From a virus, in the IMG/VR virus record IMGVR_UViG_3300032163_000886, positions 1-39,091 of that record: a DNA stretch of 39,091 nucleotides; one strand, written 5' to 3'. How positions within the stretch are numbered: position 1 is the stretch's first letter; every line of letters begins with the position of its first letter. Made by a program: the position numbers and the translations under genes. Shown here piece after piece: positions 32,352 to 38,267 of this stretch. The notes beneath the pieces are model-generated. The model was given only the letters and a program-made list of their open reading frames with translations. It did not search any database and was not told where the DNA came from.

Positions 32352-33878
32352 ATAACCCGTAATAGTCGAGCGCGGCTTGTATAAATGTCGCTTATGGCGC
32401 GGACGGTCATCATCGCGCATATCATTGGGAGCCTTTGGTGGTGAAGCAAAATCCAGGATAGAAGATAGGGCATCAATGATATCGTCATGACGGGCACTCG
32501 GGAAATGCAATAGTTCGTACTCCAGTTCTTCAATCTGTGGACACTCTTGAATATGGTAAATATGACCATACTCATAAAACGGCGCTAGAGCACGGATGCG
32601 CTCTTCTTTGCTTCTGGCCTGATGTTTAATCTCAGTAACTGGCAGCCAGGTATTACGTCGCCGCTGCTCATTAGCCAGTTCAAAAGATAAAGATTTGGTG
32701 CCGATAACCTCTAAAATAATGCGCATGTTCTTGATGTCGCTAAACTGCTTGTCGGTATAGATTTTAAAGATGTGGTCAATCAGTTCCGAGTAGGTCATGC
32801 GCGCCCGAATGATGTAGCGCACATAAAGTTCCCTCTGATAATCCATGCCTGCTAACACTAGAGCGGCATAATCAGAATAACTTGTAGTACCGCGGGGGTC
32901 ATAATAGGATGGGTCAACTAGTAGCAGCCAGTTAATCGGCCTACCCTTGATTGTTTCCCACTTTTTACGAACTATCTGGTCGCGTTTAAAGGTAGCATTC
33001 TCGTCAGACACAGGCTCGTTCAAGTACTGTTTAGAAAATATACCGATTCCCTGGCGGCGGCGAATCTTTTCCAGTTGTTCCTCAGACAAAACTTCTGGGA
33101 AAAACAAACTACCATCAGGGTTATAAGCTGATTTTCTAAGTATATTGAAGTCCTCAGCTTCAAAATCCATAATATGTTGGTACAAATCGTTGTAGTCCCA
33201 GCGCGTTCCAATCACTATCATCGGTTTGCCAGGGTCCAACAGCGAAAAAGCCAGTTTGTAGTGGTCAATAACTTTCTGAATCAGCTCCTTATTGGTAACA
33301 TTTTGCTCAGAGTGAAGGTCGTCACAGATAATTAGGTCATAGTGCATGCCGTTTTTGGTCACATCGATGCCTGCACAAGAGATAGTCGGCTCTTTCTTGG
33401 GCACATTTCGGCAAGGCAGTATCACTTCGGAGTCGGTCCAAAGCTTCATTTGCGATTTGGTAGTAAACGGATAGACCCCATGGATAGCTTTGAAGACGTC
33501 TCGGTAGGCCTCATTGTTGGTCAGGTGGTCAATTATTTCCCGAAGAAAAGCTTTGCTCTTCCCAAAGGTCTCCGAATCGATTAGAACCCTGGCATTTGGC
33601 TCATTGAGGATAAACTGCAAGGTAAATCCAATGGTAACTACACTCGATTTAAAGGTACCTCGTGGCATAAGTAAAAGCAGTAAATTCTTCCTGGGGTCAA
33701 ATTCTGGATTAGTTGGCAGCCCTGGGTGGCTCGGTAGAATCGAAGTCGTATAATCACATAACTCCTGATGGGTATGCGGAGTCATTTTATCGTAGCCCAG
33801 AATCTCCCTGCACAAGAAATAAAGGTCAGTCTTACACCTAAGTGCTACGCGCTGGGTAAGTTCCTGACGGGCATCCAT
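32349..33878 (-). CDS. terL: Terminase large subunit
   Basis: A 509-residue packaging motor. The ATPase site is MPRGTFKSS (residues 71-79), a Walker A variant with Arg-Gly and Lys-Ser-Ser; Walker B is DLIICDD (181-187). The nuclease half begins at LLLVDPSYYDPRG (about residues 318-330) with Asp322 as metal ligand and ends with RHDDIIDALS near residue 470-480. ATG 33878 is chosen over an upstream TTG frame: TATAAT ends 6 nt before it and AAGG is directly adjacent. The gene overlaps no other except a short upstream peptide 7 nt away. It acts with the small subunit and portal. Confidence 0.92.
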   Translation of the reverse strand: MDARQELTQRVALRCKTDLYFLCREILGYDKMTPHTHQELCDYTTSILPSHPGLPTNPEFDPRKNLLLLLMPRGTFKSSVVTIGFTLQFILNEPNARVLIDSETFGKSKAFLREIIDHLTNNEAYRDVFKAIHGVYPFTTKSQMKLWTDSEVILPCRNVPKKEPTISCAGIDVTKNGMHYDLIICDDLHSEQNVTNKELIQKVIDHYKLAFSLLDPGKPMIVIGTRWDYNDLYQHIMDFEAEDFNILRKSAYNPDGSLFFPEVLSEEQLEKIRRRQGIGIFSKQYLNEPVSDENATFKRDQIVRKKWETIKGRPINWLLLVDPSYYDPRGTTSYSDYAALVLAGMDYQRELYVRYIIRARMTYSELIDHIFKIYTDKQFSDIKNMRIILEVIGTKSLSFELANEQRRRNTWLPVTEIKHQARSKEERIRALAPFYEYGHIYHIQECPQIEELEYELLHFPSARHDDIIDALSSILDFASPPKAPNDMRDDDRPRHKRHLYKPRSTITGY

Positions 33879-33885
33879 AACCTTA

Positions 33886-33972
33886 TTATAGGTCAAAGCC
33901 TAGTTCTTTGGGAGCCAGCATAATACCTAGGACCATGCCAACAATCAAAGCTAGAAATAGTTCAACGGCCAT
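33886..33972 (-). CDS. 28-residue membrane peptide before terL
   Basis: A short frame: MAVELFLALIVGMVLGIMLA then PKELGFDL. Residues 4-20 form one hydrophobic helix long enough to span a membrane, with a charged Lys-Glu end. The start overlaps the preceding stop by 11 nt and GAAGGGA lies about 8 nt upstream. Its stop TAA sits inside TATAATAAGG, seven bases before the terL ATG, so the two frames are tightly packed. A small membrane peptide beside terminase could be a holin-like or inhibitor protein; nothing here tests that. It may also be a chance frame. Confidence 0.45.
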   Translation of the reverse strand: MAVELFLALIVGMVLGIMLAPKELGFDL

Positions 33973-34234
33973 AGCGACATCCCTTCACCATGCACTGACC
34001 TTTTACTTGGCCGTGCTCACATAGAATATTTTTACCTTTATTTTTTTTCGCGGGCTTAGCGGGGGAATCCACAGCCAATTCATCAGGACTATCTTCAATG
34101 TTTTTAATTTTATTGACCATGCCATTAACACTGTGTATAGAATTTAAAGCATTATGTATCAGCTCTGACTTGTTGGGGCACTTCAGCCATTTCTCCATGT
34201 CGTCCTTGCGGATGTAGGTGGTTACGTTGGGCAT
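33962..34234 (-). CDS. Ribbon-helix-helix regulator with zinc-binding C-terminus
   Basis: A 90-residue protein. Residues 3-30 (NVTTYIRKDDMEKWLKCP, then NKSELIHNAL) have the beta-strand plus two-helix pattern of CopG/Arc-type repressors. After an acidic-Lys linker comes a small metal site with Cys72, His74, Cys81 and Cys86 (LCEHGQVKGQCMVKGC). It probably binds DNA. The promoter overlaps a 22-bp repeated palindrome that occurs again at 34486-34507, so autoregulation is likely. Its start lies 44 nt after TAGACCCTTG. Confidence 0.6.
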   Translation of the reverse strand: MPNVTTYIRKDDMEKWLKCPNKSELIHNALNSIHSVNGMVNKIKNIEDSPDELAVDSPAKPAKKNKGKNILCEHGQVKGQCMVKGCRYGR

Positions 34235-34255
34235 ATACTATATAGTACAGTATAG
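34234..34255. repeat. 22-bp repeat with 12-bp palindrome, copy 1
   Basis: Palindrome TACTATATAGTA at 34236-34247 with matching flanks. The identical 22-bp stretch recurs at 34486-34507. Copy 1 covers the -10 of the regulator gene. Likely operator for the ribbon-helix-helix protein. Confidence 0.75.
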
Positions 34256-34278
34256 GGTATATGTATGTCAAGGGTCTA
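34235..34278 (-). promoter_or_regulatory. Promoter 6 of the ribbon-helix-helix gene (TAGACCCTTGACA)
   Basis: TAGACCCTTG (34269-34278) overlaps a consensus -35 TTGACA (34266-34271). TACTAT (34242-34247) is 18 nt away and ends 7 nt before ATG 34234. This copy has TAG outside any gene, so the element is a promoter part, not a stop signal. The -10 box is inside a 12-bp palindrome. Confidence 0.7.
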
Positions 34279-34464
34279 TAAATTTTTTTTGTTATGTAGG
34301 CTGTGGACGTGGTCAATCCGACCCACAAGTAGGGCAACAGTGTCTGATTGGGTGGCTATGGGGCAATTCGAAATTCAGCCAATTCTAGTCATCATATGCC
34401 AATCTGTTAAATAATGTATCAAAACAACTCAATCAGGCCTTCATAGAGCGCGCTGGATGGGTCT

Positions 34465-34493
34465 TTGATGCATGACATGACTATGTATACTAT
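34465..34493 (+). promoter_or_regulatory. Possible plus-strand promoter over second palindrome
   Basis: TTGATG (34465-34470), spacer 17, TACTAT (34488-34493). The -10 is within the second copy of the TACTATATAGTA palindrome. It points toward terS on the opposite strand, so an antisense transcript is possible. No gene follows on the plus strand for 800 nt. Confidence 0.35.
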
Positions 34494-34507
34494 ATAGTAC
34501 AGTATAG
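34486..34507. repeat. 22-bp repeat with 12-bp palindrome, copy 2
   Basis: Second copy, with palindrome at 34488-34499, in the gap between the regulator and terS. It overlaps a possible plus-strand -10. Confidence 0.75.
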
Positions 34508-34681
34508 TAGAGTCGTACATTAGCTCTTTTACGACGTGCTCCACCCCTGTTGAGTGTCGTATTGAGCGACATAGCCATTACGATGTCCATATATAGCGTA
34601 GGTCTTATTCGGCCCCTTTTAACGCTAAAGCGGTTTGATGCTTTAAAAGATAGACCCCCCAACGAAAGGCAACCTCTACCC

Positions 34682-35173
34682 CTATTTACTCTTCCTAAAA
34701 AGCGCCTGAGTAATCACCACTTCATCTGATTCATTCAACAAAGCTGTTAAATCCTCCGATGATAAATCCGAAGAACCAGCATCATCAGATGAAACACCAA
34801 CTAACTGGTCAATCTTTAATAACTTCTCAGCTTGTTTATTACCTTGTAGTCTTAATGGTATGTTTTCTATTTCTTCATATAAAGGTACAGAAGTAGTAAT
34901 TTTATCTTTTCCTTTACCAACGGTCGTAACCTTTGTGCCACGTTGTACTTTCTCGTTGGCGTTCATAGCAACACCGACATTATGAATATAAGTATCAACC
35001 GTAACATTAGCTTTTTTAAGCTTCGGTAACACTATATCTTTATAAACTTTAGTTTTGGTTAAACTTTGTTTACGAGCCGAGCTTTCACTATATCCAGCAT
35101 CCCGCATTGCCTGACTTACAGATGCACCATTTTGCACCATATTCTTAGAAGCTATGATTGCTCTAGTACTCAT
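34682..35173 (-). CDS. terS: Terminase small subunit
   Basis: A 163-residue DNA-recognition subunit. Residues 1-45 form a helix-turn-helix (AIIASKNMVQNGASVSQAMR, then DAGYSESSARKQS), the terminase small subunit start, with a central oligomerising helical region (IENIPLRLQGNKQAEKLLKI around residues 106-125) and an acidic-Ser tail. The start has TATATT ending 7 nt before ATG and no ribosome site, so it is probably leaderless. The terL gene is about 800 nt downstream, with the regulator and a spacer between. Confidence 0.82.
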   Translation of the reverse strand: MSTRAIIASKNMVQNGASVSQAMRDAGYSESSARKQSLTKTKVYKDIVLPKLKKANVTVDTYIHNVGVAMNANEKVQRGTKVTTVGKGKDKITTSVPLYEEIENIPLRLQGNKQAEKLLKIDQLVGVSSDDAGSSDLSSEDLTALLNESDEVVITQALFRKSK

Positions 35174-35209
35174 TAGTATAAATATACCATATCATTGCGA
35201 AAACCTAAT
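35174..35209 (-). promoter_or_regulatory. terS promoter, leaderless candidate
   Basis: TATATT (35181-35186) ends 7 nt before the ATG at 35173. ATTAGG (35204-35209) is 17 nt further upstream, a poor -35 box. There is no ribosome site. A weak candidate, consistent with the other late promoters. Confidence 0.45.
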
Positions 35210-35238
35210 GTCGCACATTATCATTTAACAGATAGAGC

Positions 35239-35267
35239 TTGACATTACGGCATTGATGTGTTAATAT
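35239..35267 (+). promoter_or_regulatory. Early sigma70-type promoter 1
   Basis: TTGACA (35239-35244), spacer 17, TAATAT (35262-35267). TSS expected near 35274, about 30 nt before the ATG at 35304. The 10-mer CATTACGGCA (35243-35252) overlaps the -35 and spacer and recurs inverted at the next promoter. Confidence 0.85.
35243..35252 (+). promoter_or_regulatory. Operator candidate, half of an inverted pair
   Basis: CATTACGGCA in early promoter 1. The exact inverse occurs at 35492-35501 in early promoter 2. The surrounding sequence (CATT-N5-A[A/T]TG) is roughly palindromic, so a dimeric repressor could bind both. Confidence 0.55.
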
Positions 35268-35303
35268 TCAAAGGTCATTAATTAACAAAAAGGATAAAAC
35301 AAA

Positions 35304-35441
35304 ATGACACGCGTAATTTACTACAAAGCAGGTAAGCTCAATGTTCCTAAGACTGCATGGAGTTTAACTAAGTACTATATTTACGAGCGGTTAAATGGTT
35401 ATAAGCCGAGCAAAGCTATTGTTGAAACCTCTGTTGAATAG
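35304..35441 (+). CDS. 45-residue early peptide, unknown
   Basis: A short frame starting MTRVIYYKAGKLNVPKTAWS and ending in VETSVE, preceded by a clean ribosome site (AAAAAGGATAAAACAAA then ATG). It is about 30 nt after the predicted TSS of the promoter TTGACA-N17-TAATAT. It is rich in Lys and Tyr, pI basic. No family recognised; early location and size suggest a host-modifying or regulatory peptide, which is only an inference. Confidence 0.6.
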   Translation: MTRVIYYKAGKLNVPKTAWSLTKYYIYERLNGYKPSKAIVETSVE

Positions 35442-35478
35442 GTCTAAAAGTTGTACACAGGATTATTCAATAATCTTC

Positions 35479-35508
35479 TTGACAGTAACATTGCCGTAAT
35501 GATAGAAT
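35479..35508 (+). promoter_or_regulatory. Early sigma70-type promoter 2
   Basis: TTGACA (35479-35484), spacer 18, TAGAAT (35503-35508). It would start the structured leader RNA near 35515. Its spacer holds TGCCGTAATG (35492-35501), the inverse of the 10-mer in promoter 1. Confidence 0.8.
35492..35501 (-). promoter_or_regulatory. Operator candidate, second half of inverted pair
   Basis: The same 10-mer read on the minus strand, inside the spacer of early promoter 2. With flanks the plus strand reads CATTGCCGTAATG. Confidence 0.55.
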
Positions 35509-35516
35509 TAACTCAT

Positions 35517-35719
35517 ACCAATAATAACAAAGATTATTGGTTGGAACTTACCAGAGCAACCTAAGCACTAGCAACAATCTCTTATAGATTACTTCGCCAG
35601 GATATGCTAGGTTGCTCTACCGTTTAACTCACCAGTGTTGGCAATAACGTCTTAAGGCAGTTCATAACTGATACGTCGAGCAAGGGTAATGCTCCGAGCC
35701 ATTTATTGCTGACACTGGT
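35517..35719 (+). ncRNA. Structured leader RNA with three stem-loops
   Basis: Begins a few bases after the expected TSS of the 35479 promoter. Stem 1: ACCAATAAT (35517-35525) with ATTATTGGT (35533-35541), 9 bp. Stem 2: AGAGCAACCTA (35553-35563) with TAGGTTGCTCT (35608-35618), 11 bp, extended by GCA/TGC after a bulged A and enclosing AATCT/AGATT (35576-35580 with 35586-35590). Stem 3: ACCAGTGT and GCAATAA (35631-35647) with TTATTGC and ACACTGGT (35703-35719), 15 bp around a 2x2 internal loop, enclosing two hairpins (35658-35670 and 35678-35694), a three-way junction. It precedes the 33-residue gene. It matches no RNA class I know. Confidence 0.6.
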
Positions 35720-35748
35720 TAGTCAATTAAATAAAACAAGGAGCAGAA

Positions 35749-35850
35749 ATGCACATCACAATACCAAAAATTAAGTTCAAGAAAAGCAAAACTTATAAAA
35801 TTAGAGTCGTGCGTGAAAAGCCACGTTGGTTGGAATATATCAAGTATTAA
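35749..35850 (+). CDS. 33-residue early basic peptide, unknown
   Basis: A short, very basic frame, ending PRWLEYIKY. The ribosome site is strong (AAGGAG, five bases from the ATG). It follows a structured 230-nt leader, so translation may be controlled by that RNA. Composition (Lys/Arg plus Tyr/Trp) suits nucleic-acid binding. No family recognised and the size is near the limit of what can be supported. Confidence 0.5.
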   Translation: MHITIPKIKFKKSKTYKIRVVREKPRWLEYIKY

Positions 35851-35865
35851 AGCGAAGAAGTATAA

Positions 35866-36042
35866 ATGAGATTTACCTACATTAAAACAGGAGCAAATGG
35901 CACAGTCTATCTTAAGTCAGGAGATTTACACTACTATGCACGCCCTTTTAAAAGACAAGGTAAAACAATTAAATACAAGTGTGCTTACTGTGGTAAACCT
36001 AACGAAAAATACTACGCAGTATCTCAACTATTAAAATGGTGA
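35866..36042 (+). CDS. 58-residue early protein with CxxC zinc knuckle
   Basis: A frame of 58 residues, with KYKCAYCGKPNEKYYAV near residues 37-53 holding one CxxC pair and a Lys/Tyr-rich context. A single CxxC may bind zinc as a dimer. A weak ribosome site lies upstream (GCGAAGAAGTATAA then ATG), and it is 15 nt after the 33-residue gene, probably in the same transcript. Function unknown. It ends just before the next promoter at 36050. Confidence 0.55.
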   Translation: MRFTYIKTGANGTVYLKSGDLHYYARPFKRQGKTIKYKCAYCGKPNEKYYAVSQLLKW

Positions 36043-36049
36043 CTATCCC

Positions 36050-36078
36050 TTGACAACACGTAGCTAACGGAGTAGAAT
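36050..36078 (+). promoter_or_regulatory. Early sigma70-type promoter 3, leaderless
   Basis: TTGACA (36050-36055), spacer 17, TAGAAT (36073-36078), ending 6 nt before ATG 36085. AAGGAT between them could serve as part of a ribosome site, but the TSS lies on the ATG itself. Confidence 0.8.
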
Positions 36079-36084
36079 AAGGAT

Positions 36085-36603
36085 ATGAGATACACAATTG
36101 CACGATTAAATAGAGAGTTTCCCAACGAGGACGCTTGCCTAAAGTTCCTCTTTGAGGCTAAAAAACTACAGGCTTGCCCACGCTGCGGAACTGAACCACG
36201 CTTTTACAAACTAAGTGGTCGCAAATGCTACTCCTGTATGCACTGTGCTTTGCACATCTATCCTACGGCTGGCACGATATTCCACAAGTCCGAAACACCA
36301 CTAAAGTCTTGGTTCTTTGCCATATTCCTGTTCGGCAACAGCAAGAACGGTGTAAGTGCTAAGGAACTGGAACGACACTTAGGCGTGACGTATAAGACTT
36401 GCTATCGTATGAAAAAGTTGATACAATCAGTGTATGAAATGCTTGCAGTGCAAAACCAATCCAACGAAAGAGAGCAAGAACCTATTCTGTTCAAGGAGGT
36501 GCTACTTGCTACATCTAAAAGCCAACCCGAAAGACAGCCCAAGCTATCGCCACGGGGAGTACGGAACGCCCGTTTACAGAGCGTGGAGGCGTATGAAAGA
36601 TAG
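36085..36603 (+). CDS. IS1595/ISXO2-type transposase N-terminal domain protein (zinc ribbon + HTH)
   Basis: A 172-residue protein. Residues 9-60 match the IS1595-family zinc ribbon: Cys31, Cys34, Cys48, Cys51 (CPRCGTEP, CYSC) and then ...TAGTIFHKSETPLKSWF at residues 61-77. A helix-turn-helix (GVSAKELERHLGVTYKTCYR, residues 89-108) follows. The DDE catalytic domain is absent. From about residue 117 the frame runs through the HNH gene in another frame, so the real C-terminus probably ended there. The promoter at 36050 puts the start at the TSS, leaderless. It could be a phage regulator built from a transposase DNA-binding part. Confidence 0.7.
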   Translation: MRYTIARLNREFPNEDACLKFLFEAKKLQACPRCGTEPRFYKLSGRKCYSCMHCALHIYPTAGTIFHKSETPLKSWFFAIFLFGNSKNGVSAKELERHLGVTYKTCYRMKKLIQSVYEMLAVQNQSNEREQEPILFKEVLLATSKSQPERQPKLSPRGVRNARLQSVEAYER

Positions 36604-36973
36604 GTGCTTAAACCCGAAAGACAAACGCTATCACCGTTACGGAGGGCGAGGCATTACAGTTTGTAAGCGTTGGCTGAACTTTGAGGGGTTTAGCCAAGAT
36701 ATGGGGGCAACTTATAAAAATGGGCTAACTCTTGAGCGAATAAATAACAATGGTAACTACACGCCATCTAACTGTGTTTGGATACCTTTTGCTGAACAAG
36801 CAAAAAACCGTAGTGATACTGTGTTTATTGAGTGGAACGGTAAACGCCAGTGTATGCGTGACTGGGAGCGTGAGTTGGGCTTTAATAAAGGCACCCTGCG
36901 TATGCGACTAAGGCGTTATGGTTGGTCGGTAGAACGGGCATTATCAACTAAAGCGAAAAGTTGGGGTAGGTAG
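36434..36973 (+). CDS. HNH-type endonuclease, free-standing homing-like
   Basis: A 179-residue protein. The N-terminus has four Cys (CLQC at 3-6, Cys19 and Cys23), a zinc knuckle. Then come YRHGEYGTPVYRAWRRMKDR, KDKRYHRYGGRGITVCKRWL and FEGFSQDMG, and LTLERINNNGNYTPSNCVWI, the pattern of phage HNH-like proteins that act as homing nucleases. A basic C-terminus (RLRRYGWSVERALSTKAKSWGR is partly shown) suits DNA binding. It begins inside the transposase-domain gene in another frame, with 170 nt overlap, suggesting insertion. Its ATG lacks an obvious ribosome site. Confidence 0.75.
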   Translation: MKCLQCKTNPTKESKNLFCSRRCYLLHLKANPKDSPSYRHGEYGTPVYRAWRRMKDRCLNPKDKRYHRYGGRGITVCKRWLNFEGFSQDMGATYKNGLTLERINNNGNYTPSNCVWIPFAEQAKNRSDTVFIEWNGKRQCMRDWERELGFNKGTLRMRLRRYGWSVERALSTKAKSWGR

Positions 36974-36976
36974 ATT

Positions 36977-37201
36977 ATGAACCGTGACCACACAGTTGGT
37001 TCTCATTCTGATGACAGGGGTGGAGATAGTGACAGGCGTTGTGATTGTGAAGACAATGTACAACACTCTTGGGATAACCTAAAAGATGAGATTAGAAAAC
37101 TATACGGGGTTAAGAAAAGCCACTATATAAACTTTGAGCCTAGACTAAACCAACTCATTGAACTCTTTGAGGCTGAACTTGAACGTAGGGGCTTACACTG
37201 A
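36977..37201 (+). CDS. Small acidic early protein, unknown
   Basis: A 74-residue protein: an Asp/Arg-rich N-terminus (HSDDRGGDSDRRCDCEDN) and a helical C-terminus (EPRLNQLIELFEAELERRGLH). It starts 3 nt after the HNH gene and is close to the next one, so an early operon is likely. No family recognised. The acid-rich start resembles DNA-mimic or inhibitor proteins but I cannot test that by reading. Confidence 0.5.
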   Translation: MNRDHTVGSHSDDRGGDSDRRCDCEDNVQHSWDNLKDEIRKLYGVKKSHYINFEPRLNQLIELFEAELERRGLH

Positions 37202-37202
37202 T

Positions 37203-37556
37203 ATGAGAACGCCCTATGAACAGCAAGAATTTCAGCGTAAAAATCCTCACTTGTTTACAACGCAAACCCAGTCCGTACAACCCGATGGCTCAATAGTGGC
37301 GTACGTAGAGGTTACTAAGGCATTAAACAGCCAGCGAGAAAGATTGATAGAAATAGCCCGTACCATTGCCGCTCAAGATAAGTTCAATCCTGATTATTGG
37401 TATCTACTAGACAAATTAGCCGAAACGAAACAGGCTGTAGATTACATTGAAACCCAAATGAAAATATGTCTAGAGGGATTTACGGAAAACTATAAAAGGG
37501 TACGTGAACAAGGGGCTTGCTTGCCAGTCGCAGGAGTTGGAGAAAGTCGTGTCTAG
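37203..37556 (+). CDS. Small early protein, unknown (helical)
   Basis: A 117-residue protein from ATG 37203; a longer frame would start inside the previous gene. The middle is amphipathic (VTKALNSQRERLIEIARTIA, then DKFNPDYWYLLDKLAETKQA), all helices. It follows the acidic protein by one base. It ends TAG just inside the nuclease gene, overlapping it by 8 nt. No family recognised; likely an early accessory or partner of the nuclease. Confidence 0.55.
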   Translation: MRTPYEQQEFQRKNPHLFTTQTQSVQPDGSIVAYVEVTKALNSQRERLIEIARTIAAQDKFNPDYWYLLDKLAETKQAVDYIETQMKICLEGFTENYKRVREQGACLPVAGVGESRV

Positions 37557-38028
37557 TCATAAGTCTATTGTACTACACACTGAATTGGTCGCCCTTGCAG
37601 GTCGCTGGTTAGCGAAAGGCTGTAAGATAGCAGTTACCGAGGTTCAAACGTATTCAACCGAATTGCCAGATTGTTTTGGTTGGCAGAACGGACAAATACA
37701 TTGGCTTAACGATGAGTACGTTGCAAAAGAGGTTGGGTTTATCTTCACCACGCTTGTTGAAGTGAAAGTTAGCCGTTCTGATTTTCTCGCAGATTTTAAA
37801 AAACCACATCGTCTTGTACAGAAAGATGGGATGGGAAACTACCGTTACTATTGCTGCCCTGACGGTATGATAAAACCCGATGAACTACCAGAAAATTGGG
37901 GGCTGCTATATGAAAGAAACGGGAAAATAAAAAGCATAAAAACAGCAAAGTTTGTTGAGAGCAATAAAAGCGGGGAGTTATGGCTGCTTTACAACGCTGC
38001 ATATAAAGGAAAGAAAATATGTCTGTAA
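37549..38028 (+). CDS. MmcB-like PD-(D/E)XK nuclease
   Basis: A 159-residue protein from GTG 37549 (after GGAGAAAGTC); a GTG 15 codons upstream at 37504 is an alternative start but overlaps the previous gene by 53 nt. The nuclease core is TELPDCFGW then LVEVKVSRSDFLADFKKPHR (Asp, Glu-x-Lys motif), followed by GNYRYYCCPDGMIKPDELP and NWGLLYERNGKIKSIK. This matches the MmcB family of DNA-repair-type nucleases. It probably acts on early phage DNA with the RecB-type gene downstream. Confidence 0.75.
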   Translation: MSSHKSIVLHTELVALAGRWLAKGCKIAVTEVQTYSTELPDCFGWQNGQIHWLNDEYVAKEVGFIFTTLVEVKVSRSDFLADFKKPHRLVQKDGMGNYRYYCCPDGMIKPDELPENWGLLYERNGKIKSIKTAKFVESNKSGELWLLYNAAYKGKKICL

Positions 38029-38267
38029 AAAATACAAATACGTGCTACGATGGGATAGTCACCAATAAATATGCCCCAGATAGTGAGCGCATTTATATTC
38101 CTGGGAAGTATCACAGGGCCATCGAGAGATGCAATAGGTGTATCCGTCAACATTATAGTTATAAAGAATTAGCTGTAATTGGCAATAAGGTCTCGTCAGA
38201 TAAACTTGCATCTCCTGAAGCTCATATACCTCAACCTCGAGATGATAATGAAAAGGTTTTTTATTGA
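38019..38267 (+). CDS. Small early protein, unknown
   Basis: An 82-residue protein with three Cys residues (TNTCYDGIVTN, RCNRCIRQHY) that could form a partial zinc site near residues 38-41. A good ribosome site (AAAGGAAAGAAAAT) precedes ATG 38019. It overlaps the nuclease by 10 nt and the next gene by one base (TGATG). It lies between two nucleases, so a recombination or DNA-processing partner is possible. No family recognised. Confidence 0.55.
   Translation: MSVKNTNTCYDGIVTNKYAPDSERIYIPGKYHRAIERCNRCIRQHYSYKELAVIGNKVSSDKLASPEAHIPQPRDDNEKVFY

Larger units (their letters stand above)
34279..34681. other. Non-coding spacer between regulator promoter and terS
   Basis: About 400 nt with no convincing gene. 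A 73-codon open frame on the minus strand (34441-34662) starts with TTG, has no ribosome site and crosses the palindrome, so I treat it as chance. The stretch holds palindrome copy 2, a T8 tract (34283-34290) and a short stem TAAAGC/GCTTTA (34626-34631 with 34640-34645) after the terS stop. Confidence 0.5.

Noticed and set aside
34415-34477. Short minus-strand frame near palindrome copy 2
   Set aside because: Only about 19 codons, no ribosome site and no minus-strand -35 box at the right distance.
34441-34662. 73-codon minus-strand open frame
   Set aside because: It starts with TTG, has no ribosome site, includes the repeated palindrome and has no family features. Treated as chance.
35461-35475. 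GATTATTCAATAATC inverted repeat as a terminator
   Set aside because: The loop is too short for the full arms, the stem is AT-only and no T-tract follows. It may be part of a regulator site but is not supported.
35553-35618. tRNA or tmRNA gene for stem 2
   Set aside because: The outer stem is 11 bp over 66 nt with no cloverleaf arms, no T-loop sequence and no CCA-type end.
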